Origin: Patiria miniata
Taxonomy: Eukaryota > Echinodermata > Asteroidea > Valvatida > Asterinidae
DNA length: 64,000 bases
Reading direction: 5' to 3'
Assembly (NCBI RefSeq): GCF_015706575.1
Contig: NW_024037062.1
Coordinates: 7,560,811 to 7,624,810, forward strand
Positions within the stretch are counted from its first letter, which is position 1. Each line of letters opens with the position of its first letter. Both the position numbers and the translations under genes were made by a program. Below the pieces are notes generated by a model that saw only the letters and a program-made list of their open reading frames with translations, did not search any database and had not been told where the DNA came from. Shown here in pieces: positions 48,648 to 59,923 of the stretch.

Positions 48648-49314
48648 CAGGGTGAGTCCACAAAAGCGGAACTGAAATCCCCCCCAAAATATATTTTATA
48701 TTTAAACAAATATGTAGCACCAAATATCATAATTACTGGAAAGCCAATTTCATAAGCTACTTTTAGATGACAAAATTACTGAAATTGGTCAATCCGTTCA
48801 AAGAATATCACCATTTAAATGGAATGACCCTAAAACCTGTCTCGTCAAAAAAAGCAATTCATTGTGTGTTTTGACTGTTTGGAACAACAAAGACAATGAC
48901 ACAGAATACTTGTTTCATCAACTGTCAACAACTGTAGTACACAATTTATTAACAACCCTGGTAAGGCAAAAAATATGATATATAAAATCCACTTTTTTTT
49001 TAAAGACGGGCCTTCAAAAGGACTTTGTTGATTTTTTTTTCACTTTTAAACTGAGGTTTTATCGCTGGTGATGTTTGAAGACAATTGTGACGACGATTTT
49101 TGAAATTGCATTTTTGGACGAAACCAGTTTTAGGTTATTGTGTTTAAATGGTGATATTCTTTGAACAGATTGAGCAATTTCAGTATTTTCTTTCCATTTA
49201 AAAGGAGCTTATTAAATAGGCTTTCCAGACATTATTATTTTTGGTGCTACATTTTGTTTTAAATATGAAATATAATTTTTTGGTTATGGGTTCCGTTTTT
49301 TTTTACTCACCCTA
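48648..49314. mobile_element. Element with about 190-bp inverted ends and CAGGGTGAG terminus
   Basis: Left part (TATGTAGCACCAAATATCAT, ACTGAAATTGGTCAATCCGT, CAAAGAATATCACCATTTAA) is the reverse complement of the right part (GGTGATATTCTTTGAAC, CAATTTCAGTATTTT, TTGGTGCTACAT), ending ACTCACCCTA. The related partial copy is at 2110-2600. No transposase frame. Confidence 0.78.
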
Positions 49315-49413
49315 TATTAGGCCAGGTAAAAAAAAGGCAGTTTCTCATCACCACCCGCTACCTGTTGTTTCCCGCCCGCCTTTTTTTCTTTTTTTAATTC
49401 ATACACCTGAATA

Positions 49414-50340
49414 AACTTTGCACAGAATTGTCGATATATCTTGTAATATGAAGGATTATTTCTCTGCTGGGCACAGTTTTGTATCAACAAAATAGTTGAG
49501 AAAATTGAAGAATCCATCCACCATCTTGGAAAATCCGCCATCTTAGGGGAAAAAAGCGCCCACCGTCTTTTTTTCTCCAAAAAAAGCAAGACGAGAGACT
49601 ACTTATTCTTTTTTTTTACTCGGCTTTGTTGTTCATTGTAAATATATTTGCACAAGACACTTTATTGTGCATGCACCAGAGAATAGAAAAGATATATAAA
49701 CCAATAAAAAAATGGTAACGGTATTATTTCACAGCACCATGTGTTACATGTCTCTTGAAAATAATTAAATTAATAAGTTTATAAAATGCAATTATTTATA
49801 TAAGAAAACATACATTTCCAATGGCGAGTTTAGACATACAATTGATGAAATTAGCAGCCTTGCTTACTTCATGCGCGTATTTTTGTTCATTCAAACCCTT
49901 CGTAGGATTCATACCTGTACTCGCGAAACCTTTTTAAATAGCTTTTGAATAATGGTTCCCGCAACTTTACTTTGAATAGTGGCGCATTCTCGTTTTTCAA
50001 ACCCATAAAATTAATGGTTACCTAGTGCCCCATTAGGTGAAAACACCGCCGTATTCAATTTGTCAAATAGCCGGTTAACAGGCAGGCCTGGTCTGAAAAG
50101 CAATATTTGTGCGTTTCACAAAGACACCGACAGAACCTTTACTACCTGATGACTTCAATAACGAGCAACGTGATAGTTGTCTTGGACTTGGAGGACAGTA
50201 TCATTTGGTTTTGGTTCGTGAGCGGCCGGCAGTACCACGCAGTTGAACTTTTCCCGTGGTAGTTCATTTTGCGCTGGTTATTCAGTGCAACTTTGGGTTT
50301 TGATCAAGCTGTTGGGAGCAAAAACCATGTCAGCTTACCA
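49414..50340 (+). promoter_or_regulatory. 5' end of tandem unit B and flank of discoidin copy B
   Basis: From about 49414 the sequence matches 62697 onward (AACTTTGCA, TTGTCGATA, GGATTATTTCTCTGCTGGGCACA), and from about 49800 it matches 63360 onward up to the start codon. It therefore marks the left boundary of unit B and includes the presumed promoter. A dispersed block at 49500-49600 (ATCCGCCATCTTRGGGGAAA) also resembles 4465-4580. Confidence 0.55.
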
Positions 50341-50344
50341 ATGA
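50327..50344 (+). promoter_or_regulatory. Five-codon upstream ORF overlapping the start codon (copy B)
   Basis: Identical 18 nt to 27383-27400, ending in ATGA with the main start. Confidence 0.55.
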
Positions 50345-53300
50345 CAGCCATGATGTCTACGTATTTGGCCCTTGCAACCTTTCTGGTTTCCGTTTACGGT
50401 AAGTTTCTACATTTATTCCAGTATTTTATACATGATAGCTTGGATTACGAAAGCGAATGAAAAAGAGGGATTTTGATTGGAAAATTTGAAAAACAAAACA
50501 AAAATGTACGCTTGTTTCGTGGTACATTAAACTTTTAATGATTGGTGACATATGGTCGACATTCATGTTCGGTATAAATTGTCAGGAAAATGGTCTGGTA
50601 GACAGTATGTGATTGATACAAGTTTGGGGGTAGGGGAGATTCCATCAAAGTTCAAAATGCTGATGACTAATTTCATGCAACTTTCTTGAAGTTATTTTAC
50701 GGTCTGCATGGAATTGGTAGACAGTTATTCCGAAGCCAGTAGGTTTTTGGGTGTATGGATCCTACCAAATAAGTGCAGTGGAAACAGCATACTATGTGTT
50801 GAAATATGGCTCTGTTTGACATCGTTTGATGAAAGCAGATAATTATTAAGAATTGATTTTTTTTAGTGTTCTTTTCCATTGTGAAGGACAACAACAACGC
50901 CAACAACAAACCAATAACACAGACAACATATCCGCGTTTGTTTTTGTTACAAACGCAGGGGGATCGGGCAAGCAATTGTACATCGCCCAGTTAATTGTTA
51001 ATATTTACATGACAGAACAGAAAAAGAGTCACGATATTCAACATTTTTTTAAAACAAACCATGAATGCTTTTTGTCACAGTCAGGGATTTAAATTCCACA
51101 GTTCTAGGTCGGGCCAGCCGGTGAAGGATTATCAGCTTAATCCTCAGGGCCCAATCCCCAAAATATTTCATTTGTATTCAACTTTCCATAATGAGTGAAC
51201 AAGTGGAATGTGCCAGCCCACATAAATTGGGTAGCCACTCCCATTCCGAGTCCTCTGTTAGCCCACGGATCCTACACATGGATTAACGACTCGGCCAAAC
51301 TCCTGGTCAGACGCGTGATAACGGCCCGTACAGTTGGGGATACCACGAATACTTGTCAACAAATATCCCTGTTACAACTAACCAACGGATAATGTATCAC
51401 CAACCGATCATGTCACACAGATTGACCGATACTGGATCACTAACCGATAATGTAACAGAAATTGACCGATGGTGTAGTAAAAATGCACTACACTATCAGT
51501 CGATTGTTGTTGCATTATCGGTCTTGCCCGATAATGTAACCGATAATTATCGCCCGATAATTATCGGTCTTGCCCGATAATGTTACAAAAATTGACCGAT
51601 AGTGTAGTAACATTAACTACACTATCAGTCACTTTCTGTTACATTATCGGTTAGTGATACAGTATCGGTCAATTTGTGTGACATTATCGGTTGGTGATAC
51701 ATTATCCGTCGGTTACTACATTATCAGTTGTAACAACCCCTGCGCGCGGCGGCTTTCAGATTTGTAGGGTTGTGCGCCCGATCTGGTTTCGAGGACTGTC
51801 AAGCCAGCTAATAATGTTTTTAAATATTCATGATCCTACATTTTGGGGAATTTATTATGGAATTCTGCTCAGTGTAACTACATAACCATGTTAGCACCGA
51901 GCACAACATCCTTAGCTTTTACATGAACTATGTTAGCTTTTACTATGAACTATGCATTTGTTTCATCGGTTCGGGACCACATCTCTCTAAAACTTTGTAA
52001 TGCAAGCCCAATAAAAAACAAGATTTGTGTAAATGGTGTTCTCCTCGGAAAGGTGTCACATTTGACGTTTATTTATACTTCGTCTATGACGACAAAACTG
52101 CTCCATAATAAATATGGAAATGAACACTGTTTTATTACTCGATATTTCTTCAAATTTAAAATGTCTTATTGAAAGATGTGTAAATAAAACTTAAAACACA
52201 TGTTGCAATTCAAAGACCCTTTCTTTGTACTTTTTATCGACTTATCTTTCGGTGTTACGATGTAAATTACGTATTTGCTGTACACATTATAAACCAAACA
52301 CGTTTTTATCAAAAATTCATCAAAGTTAGACGAAAATCGGTTGAAACTGTCACCATGCTCGCACGAGCCTGATATCACCGCAGATATTGCCGCCGGATTT
52401 GTCTATACCTTAAAATTCACAAAACTCTTAAAAATAACAATAAAAAACGCAAATTGTTGGTAATATCTTTTTAAAAAATACCCAATGCTTTGCCATTCAT
52501 TCAAGTGAATCGGTAATCATTGACAATAGGCTATTCAGCCGACGAAGCTTTTATCATATTTTGCCTAACGAGCATGGCTATGGCGCTAAATTGATTCGCC
52601 AATCAATTAAGCTTGACCGTCATTGTTTGGTTCAATGACAAATGAGCGCTGAGCTACGGCGTACGCCCGCCCTGACGCCATTTGTAAAGGTTAATGACGA
52701 CGATGGCATTGTACTTTTAGCAGGTGAACAGTGACCACCCGCTTACATTTATTTTCAAAATGATAATTAAGAAATATTGATGGAATGTTTTATGCAATAC
52801 AGACAAATATAAACACACACGATATTACGACATACGACAAGTTTTAACAAGCGTCCCTCTTTCTTTTGGCTCTTGACAATGATTTATGCCTTGTCCGTCT
52901 GTTCAAAAAGATTCTTGCTGTACTTCTTACATTATTAACGGGGGCGGGGGAACATGGGGGATGAGGGTCATTACGTGCCCTCATCCTACAGCAAATGAGT
53001 GTCTAGTTTTTCCCCCCCCCGCCCCCTCCCGGCTGTGAGATGGTCAAAATAACCCGGCCCCTTTCGGGTTAAGGGCTCCTATTGTTGGGGGGGGGATCTA
53101 GATGCTCTGTGGTGCGATCTAAGGCATTTTCTGACCACTTTAACCAAACCACCTTTTTTGGGGAGAAGATGGTGGTGTTCGCGGTGCCTGCCTTTATTGC
53201 GACGACACTTAAAACAAAGAAAACCTTTGGGGGGGGGGGCAGTGCCCCGTTGCCCTTCCCTGGATCCACCCTTGGACAGAGGTTTCCGCTCGATTTTTTA

Positions 53301-56300
53301 TCCATGTCTTGACGCGACATAGGTGAATAGTTTAGAGGTCAAAGTGCGGTTTTTCTGACTAATTAATGAGTGAATCTGTTCATATGTAATAGACCATATA
53401 GACTACCCCTCCGTTGTACAGTTTTTTATTCATGGTCCATTCTCAGTTTACCAAGGTAACGCAGACGGAGAGGTTAGGTCGTGTAATTACTACGGCCGTC
53501 CACCCAAGCCTGTACCAGGGGAGCGCTGGATGAAGACGGCACTACGAGAGGCGTACCATCGATGCAATCAGCAGAATTACATTGGCCCTACAGGTATATT
53601 ATGATTGACTCCGTGCATGAACAGTAGGTGGCGTTTCGTCACCACACACACCACAAGGTGACTGACTGATTGACAAACTGACTGACTGACTTAGTAACTG
53701 ACTGGGTGACTGACTGACAGATTGGGTGACTGACTGAGTGAAGGAGTGACTGACAGACTGGATGACTCCCCGAGTGAGTGACTGACAGACTCGGTGACTG
53801 ACTGAATGACTGAGTGGCTGACAGGGCGGTGACTGACGGACTGAGTGAGGGAGTGGCTGACAGACTGGGTGACTGACTGAGTGAGTGAGTGGCTGACAGA
53901 CGCGGCGACTGAGTGAGTGAGTGGCTGACTGACTAACTGACTGACTCCCCTACTCCCCGACTGACTGTATGACTGACTAGGTGACAGACTGGGTGACTGT
54001 CTGGGTGACAGACTGGGTGACTGACTGGGTGACAGACTGGGTGGCTGACTGAGAGACTGTCTGACTGAGTGAGTGGCTAACAGACTAGGTGACTGACTGA
54101 GTGAGTGGCTGACTGACTCCCCGACTGACTGGGTGACAGACTGGGTGACTGACTGAGTGAGTGGCTGACTGACTCCCCGACTGACTGGGTGAAAGACTGG
54201 GTGGCTGACTGAGTGGGTAAGTGAGTGGCTAACAGACTAGTTGACTGACTCCCCGAGAGAGTGGCTGACTGACTGACTCCCCGACTGACCTACTCGTTTA
54301 ACTTCCCTGACTTTGTGACAGGTTGCTGCAATGGGAAACCACTCGGTATGAAGGATGGCTCTATCCCAGACAGTAGCATCACTGATTTGAGACATTTGGA
54401 CGCTTCATGGCAGACAACCGATGCGCGACTAGGTATGGTATTTTCTGAACGAGTTCATCATTGGTAAACACCTGACAATCTGCACAGGGCCCCTTCACTA
54501 AGAGAGGTTTAATATGCACATTTAATGCAATAGAAAAGTACAAGCTCTCATATTTCGCTTTCCGCACCCATTCCCATTTTCATTTCTTCTATTTTTTTTT
54601 ATCGTTTAATAGCACATTCGGAAGGGCTATCATCATCGCCCTACAACTTGAAATAACTTTTTAAAAATTATTTTACATCTTTGGACAACCAAAAAGTAAA
54701 ACTCTCATTAGCAGGGGCTGCCCAGGGAAAGGCTCAAGTTAAAATTAAAAACAAACTGTCATCCAGAGATGTACCCTTCCAAACCCCTGCCAATAAAATA
54801 TACATTATACATACAGTAATATACATCTCTCTTTTTGGTTCTCACTAATGATGTGCAAACCCGACCCGAAAACGAAACAGACCCGACCCGAAACCGACTT
54901 CGGGTTGGGTCGGGTCGGGTCGGGTCGGTTGGTCCATATTTTCAGTCGGGTCGGGTCGGCTTCGGTTTTGCATTTACAACTTCGGGTCGGGTCGGGTCGG
55001 TTTAGCCATCTTTTGAAAAAAACCGAAATAAACCGAAATAAACCGAAATAAACGAAACAGTTGATCAATCACTGTGACTGCAGCCCATTGTGTGGTGTGG
55101 CCACCGAGCGCACTATCAAGTTCCCACCGTATTAATTTCTCCAGTGGGATCGTGTCAACCATGATTTTCTCTTGTATAAACTCTCATCCTACAATGTTCA
55201 TCCAGGTATTCTTCTATTGCTACGTAGCTACCTTTCTGGAAGAAAACATAGAGTTATTGTTGACGGGCATTGTTCTAAGTGGAATACCGTGCCCTCTGGT
55301 GTTCCCCAAGGCTCTATTTTAGGGCCTATTCTATTCACGTTATTCGTTTATGATATCACTCAGCGCTTAAGCAATAAGTGTTTACTTTTTGCTGATGACT
55401 TGAAGGTTTTCCGCAGGATTGGTTGTCCTGAGGATGCATTCTCATTACAGGGTGACTTAGACAGAATCATGTCTTGGTCTTCAACTTGGAAGCTATCCCT
55501 CAACATCAATAAATGTTGTGTTTTATCCCTGTCACTTAAGAAGAAACCCATCATTGTCACTTACACTCTAGGGGATAACATGCTTAATAGAGTCCCTGTG
55601 CAGAAGGATCTTGGAATTGTTATCGACAACAGGCTGAACTTTGTTCCCCACATTGATTCAGTTATTAAAAAGGCTAATCGCATGTGTGGTTTAGTTTGGC
55701 GTAACTTCCGCTCACTGAAGAATGAGCATGTTTTGCGTACCATGTATTGTTCACTTATCAGGCCCCATCTAGAGTATTGTAAAGTAGTGTTTAACTCCAT
55801 ATCTGCTTATCAGACTCACAGGATTGAAAGAGTCCAACAACGCTTTCTTAAGTTCATGTACAAGAATCTCAACAATAACAATGATGTTAATAACCTGGAT
55901 TATCCTGATTTATGCGACCTGTATAGACTCCCTACCCTGAAGCACAGAAGAGATGTCAATGATTGTATGTTTCTATATAAACATTTCCATAACTGTTATA
56001 ATATTACAGATGCCAACCCATACAAGTTACATGCTCCAGCACGACAGACAAGGCATGCACACGAACACATCTTCCATGTCCCATGGAGTCGCGTTGAAGT
56101 GACAAAGCGTGGATTTGTTTCTAGGATCTCTACCACCTACAATGGGCTCCATGGGAAATGTGATGTATTCGGTGCACCGTCTCTTCAATCTTTCCGTAGA
56201 CAGGTGTCCCGTGCTCTTTCAAATACAAGTGGTTAATGTATGAATGTTTTACTTTTTTAATGCATTGTTGCTTTCATTTTTAACTCACTTGAATGAATTT

Positions 56301-57018
56301 GTCATCGATTACTTCAAATATATGTATTACCATCCGTTTTTTGCAACTCCTTGTAATATTTTTATACCGTCATCACTTCTCTCCAAATTTATTTTCTTTC
56401 ATGTGATTTGTTTTTATTATTTTTTATTTCTGTAACAAAACACTTGCTATCTTGTTTTTTCTTAGATAGTGTATTTTTTTCTTACTTTTTTGTTCTGTTT
56501 TCTTTTGTTCAGTTTTGTTCTGTTCTGCTTGGTTTGGATTTTTGTTTTTTGTTTTGTTTTGTTCTGTCTTGCTCTGTTTTACTTTGTTTTCCTTGTCTTG
56601 TCTTGTTTTTGTTTTGTTTAGTTACGTTTGTTGTTTTGTTTTACTCTCCTTTTTTTCTCTTCTTTTTGTTATTTTGTTTTGTTTGTTTTGTTGTTGTCTT
56701 TGTGTTTGTCTAAAGTATATGTGCGTTGTGTCTTCTGTTTTTTTTTTTTATCCATTACTTTTTAGCATTTTATATATCTATATATGCATATCCAATGAAA
56801 TCGTCTCCCATCACATAATTCACAGTGCTCGTCTCATCCCTATATACATATATTTTGTTTTTAGTTTGTGTTTATAACATCAATATATATTTTTTATAAT
56901 GATTCTTTTTGATCATATTTGTGTATATATATATATATATATATATATTTAAATAATAATATATAATTTTTAACCAGTCCTGTAATTGGCGGTTTGTTCT
57001 GCTGTTGGATGTGGATAA

Positions 57019-57049
<31 letters not shown>

Positions 57050-59923
57050 ATATTTGACTGACAGTGAAATAGATAGATTGTAAATGATACCGCGTGGTGA
57101 CCATGCGTTTGTTTAATAAGCGGAGTTACTCTCGATCAACCTACTGAGTATGACAGAGAGAGAGAGGGACGATGGTTTTGCAAAAAAAAATCATGCCACG
57201 TGGGTAAGGGCATGCAGGCACAAAAAAAGTAATCTCTTTGTCCCAAGCCAGGTATTCGTTTTTTTCCCCCTTTTTTTCGGGTCGGGTCGGTCTTACCTTA
57301 TTTTTTGTTGGGTCGGGTCGGTTTGAGGGAGTAAAAATCGGTTTCAGTTCGGATTCGGTTTATATCTCTAATGTTTCGGGTCGGTTTGGCCTGGTCGACC
57401 CGACCCGATGCACATCATTAGTTCTCACGCAACGAGGCATAGCTTCAGTCTGAACCGTAGACATGGGTCGAATCGTAAGTCCGAAGCCTCATAAGTCCGA
57501 CGCCTCGTAAGCAAGGGCGGATCCAGAACACAATTTTGGGGGGGGGGCCAAAAAAAAATGTGGTCCCCCAAAAAAGTGGGTCAAAAAAATTACGGCGTGG
57601 GGTTTGGGGCCCGCTTAAGGTCCTCGACATTTTTTTTGGATTCTAGATGCTCTGTGGTGCGATCTGAGGCAATTTCTGACCACTTTAACCAATGTTTTTT
57701 GAGGAAAAGATGGTGGTGTACTCATTGCCTGACTTTATTGCGATGTCACATAAAAAGAAAAAAACAATGGGTTTTTTTTTGGGGGGGGGGCATGGCCCCC
57801 TTTGGCCCCCCCCCCCTGGATCCGCCGTTGCTCTAAGTTCGAAATTTCGGACCTATGAGGCGTCGGACTTTAATATGCGCGGACCCCGTAAACACTAGGT
57901 CACAGTTAAAAGCAAGTTTGCAGTATTGTATAGGAAGCCGATTTTCTCACACCAACAAAAGGACATGCAAATGATGCAGTTATACCAACGCCACAGAGCT
58001 AATGCTCTATAAGAGCAGTGAACAGATCAAACTATCAATTGCAATAATCGGTGGATTCCAATTCAATAGGCCTACAAACAATATAACGATCATTGAAGCT
58101 CCTGATATACGATCATGCTTTTTATGTGCGAAATATCAGTCTTGTTTCTTTTTTTAAGTACATGTTTATTATTCGGTTACAGTCCGATAGTCCGAAGGTC
58201 CTTTAGTCCGAAGGTTCGTTAGTCCGAATGCACACAATTTCCATAAGAGGGGGTTCATTAGTCCGAAAATGAAATAAGGCTCGATAATCCGAACATTTGA
58301 TGCAATAGTCCAAAGGTTCATTAATCCGAAGGTTCATTAGTCCGAAGGTTCATTTATCCGAAGGTTCGATAGTCCGAATTTAGAATAAGGTTAATCAGTC
58401 CCAAGGTTCAATAGTCCGAAACGAAAATAAGGTCCAATTGTTGGAAGGTTCATATTCCGAATTGACAAAACAGGTTCGATTATCCGAAAAGACTATAAGG
58501 TCCGATAGTCCGAATCGACAATAAGGTCCGATAGGCCGAATCCACAGTAAGGTCCGATAGTCTGAAGTGTCATACTGACGAACCGTATAGCACATTTGGA
58601 CTATCGAACCTTATTCTCAATTCGGACTATCGAACCCTACTGTATTATTCGGACAATCGAACCTTATTCTCAATTCGGACCATCGAACCTCATTGTCGAT
58701 TCGGACTATCGAACCCTATCGTCTATTCGGACTATCAAACCTTCGAATTAATTAACCTTATTCTATTTTCGGACTAATGGGCCCTTCCGACACTTCAGCC
58801 AGACAGAATTGTGGGGTGATAGCATTGTGTTCCCATTATCCCTTTTTCTAAAGATTCTCTTCTGGGGTGATGTTTTTCTATTGTGAAAATAGTGGGGTGA
58901 TGTGTCCTGAAAGGAACATCACCCCACAAGTCGGGTATGGTCAGAACGGACTATCGAACCTTCGGACTAAAGAACCTTCGGACTAAAGAACCTTCGGACT
59001 ATCGGGCGGCCCCCATATTATTCAAAGGTATATGTATAAAACAATTTTATGACCAAGATAAATTGATCCTTTATTCAGATGGAGGCAGATGCTGGGGTTT
59101 TTATCTGTACAATGGGTACAGCTGGATACAGGTCGACCTTGGTGCCATGTACAGTGTTTCCGGTCTGATCACTAGAGGTCATCCGGGGCACTACTGGGTG
59201 CTTGAATATCAAGTCTCATACAGCTTCGATGGGGATAATTGGCGTAATGTGACCGAGGCAAGCGGGACAACCAAGACATCGCCTGAACAGGTGGAAGCCC
59301 CTAAAAAGGTATTACAGAGCTAGTTTTTGTTTTACCATTTCACAGCTGAGACCCGTTGCGGTGGGGTGGTCCTCAATGTTTGCATGTATGTTCTTTACAA
59401 GGATCAGATTCGAACCAGCCGACCGATCTCGTTTGGTCGAGTGGTAAGACATCTGCACTAGAAAGCAGGAGGTCGCGGGTTCGAGTCCAGCTGAGTGATA
59501 TTTTTTCAAACATTCACTCGTGAGGTAACACACTGAGTATACAGTGTTTATACGTCGGTGAAGGGCAGAACCTAATTGGCTTTAAAAAGTTGTTCTGTCA
59601 ATCTTGAACAGTGCATTCCTATCGGTTCACAAAAAAGTTGAACATTTATTCGAGATCTTAAATATTTAGTGGGAGAGACAACCCCCACCCTTCCTAAAAA
59701 CATATGTCTTTGAAATTATAATTCTTTGTTATCGTCGACAGGCTACATTTACAAATTTGCATTTAATGTTTGTTTGAAGTTCGCAGGAAACATCGACGGG
59801 AGCTCCCATGTAACCACTCAGTTCCCGATAGCCGTGCGCACCCGATTCCTGCGGATTGAACCCACACGATGCAACAGTTTCTGCTGCCTTCAGTTTGAGG
59901 TGTTAGGTTGCTCTGATATCTAA
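50341..59923 (+). CDS. Secreted discoidin (F5/8 type C) domain protein, copy B, 5 exons
   Basis: Exons: 50341-50398, 53447-53593, 54322-54432, 59079-59308, 59780-59923 (229 aa). Signal peptide MTAMMSTYLALATFLVSVY. The N-terminal segment (EVRSCNYYGRPPKPVPGERW, HRCNQQ) and the discoidin domain (GCCNGKPLGMKDGSIPDSSI, CWGFYLYNGYSWIQVDLGA, FAGNIDGSS, RTRFLRIEP, final VLGC) parallel copy A. Exon lengths differ from A only by +3 nt in exons 3 and 4, keeping frame and intron phase. Within exon 4 I count roughly 9 replacement to 6 silent differences from A, so divergence is moderate and constraint not strong. Intron 3 carries a nested hAT element and retrotransposon. Likely secreted; ligand unknown. 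Confidence 0.86.
51371..51734. mobile_element. Foldback element of ACCGATAATGTAAC repeats
   Basis: Left side (AACCGATAATGTAACAG, GATTGACCGATACTG, CACTAACCGATAATG) mirrors the right side (CTGTTACATTATCGGTTAGTG, CAGTATCGGTCAATTT as its complement); outer ends GTTACAACT and AGTTGTAAC. In intron 1 of copy B, absent from A. Confidence 0.78.
52478..52719 (+). other. Intron-1 segment conserved with copy A
   Basis: Partner of 33655-33897, about 730 bp before exon 2 (in A the gap is about 3.9 kb because of insertions). Confidence 0.55.
53650..54300. repeat. (GACT)n-derived minisatellite, copy B intron 2
   Basis: Higher-order mix of GACTGACT, GGGTGACAGACT, GAGTGAGTGGCT and GACTCCCC units, about 650 bp against about 325 bp in copy A. 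Confidence 0.92.
55153..57055 (+). mobile_element. 5'-truncated non-LTR retrotransposon
   Basis: A 1.9-kb insert contains the C-terminal part of a reverse transcriptase, an 0.8-kb T-rich 3' region and a 3' tail of AAAT units (57017-57052). Copy A shows the empty site: GGGATCG followed directly by GGACTGACAGTGAAATAG at about 39293, while in B the two halves are separated. A simple AAAT tail and heavy 5' truncation are typical of CR1/Jockey-group LINEs; I do not assign the clade firmly. Confidence 0.9.
55154..56236 (+). pseudogene. Reverse transcriptase C-terminal fragment
   Basis: The open frame begins mid-domain at VNHDFLLYKLSSY, just after the point where catalytic motif A (FD) would be, so the first catalytic aspartate is lost by truncation. 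Downstream motifs are intact: SGVPQGSILGPILF, LFADDLKVF with the catalytic DD, a DLGIVID thumb-side motif, and a basic tail ending RALSNTSG. The frame is uninterrupted for about 360 codons, which suggests a recent insertion. It cannot encode an active enzyme. Confidence 0.92.
57512..57830. mobile_element. hAT-like poly-G MITE with CAAGGGCGGATCC ends
   Basis: Ends CAAGGGCGGATCCAG and CTGGATCCGCCGTTG are inverted repeats. Flanks CTCGTAAG and CTCTAAG look like a target duplicate with one base lost. The internal block (GATGCTCTGTGGTGCGATCT, GGCAATTTCTGACCACTTTA) also occurs at 53095-53150 and, in part, at 41715 and 42555. It is nested in a small AAGTCCGA-ended inverted element (about 57465-57888). 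Confidence 0.7.
58175..59015. mobile_element. Foldback element of GATAGTCCGAA repeats with 8-bp target duplication (copy B)
   Basis: Left half is made of GATAGTCCGAAGGTTC-type units, right half of their reverse complements. TATTATTC flanks both ends exactly (58167-58174 and 59016-59023). The orthologous element in copy A (39746-40450) has lost its right end. The 8-bp duplication fits a hAT-type insertion. Confidence 0.85.
59425..59495 (+). repeat. tRNA-derived repeat (SINE head), copy B intron 4
   Basis: Same position and orientation as 40849-40920, with intact A box (TGGTCGAGTGG) and B box (GGTTCGAGTCC). T stem is better paired here (GCGGG/CCAGC). Confidence 0.65.

Larger units (their letters stand above)
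54846..57420. mobile_element. hAT-like element with GGGTC repeats, hosting a nested retrotransposon
   Basis: Ends TAATGATGTGCA and TGCACATCATTA are perfect inverted repeats, next to CCCGACCCG-rich subterminal sequence, and are flanked by the 8-bp duplicate GTTCTCAC (54838-54845 and 57421-57428). Without the nested insertion (55153-57055) it is about 0.7 kb. Copy A keeps the left end (TAATGATGTGCA near 38996) but not the right end. Confidence 0.88.

Noticed and set aside
56244..56877. Phe/Leu/Cys-rich frames after the reverse transcriptase
   Set aside because: T-rich 3' region of the retrotransposon; composition alone keeps them open.
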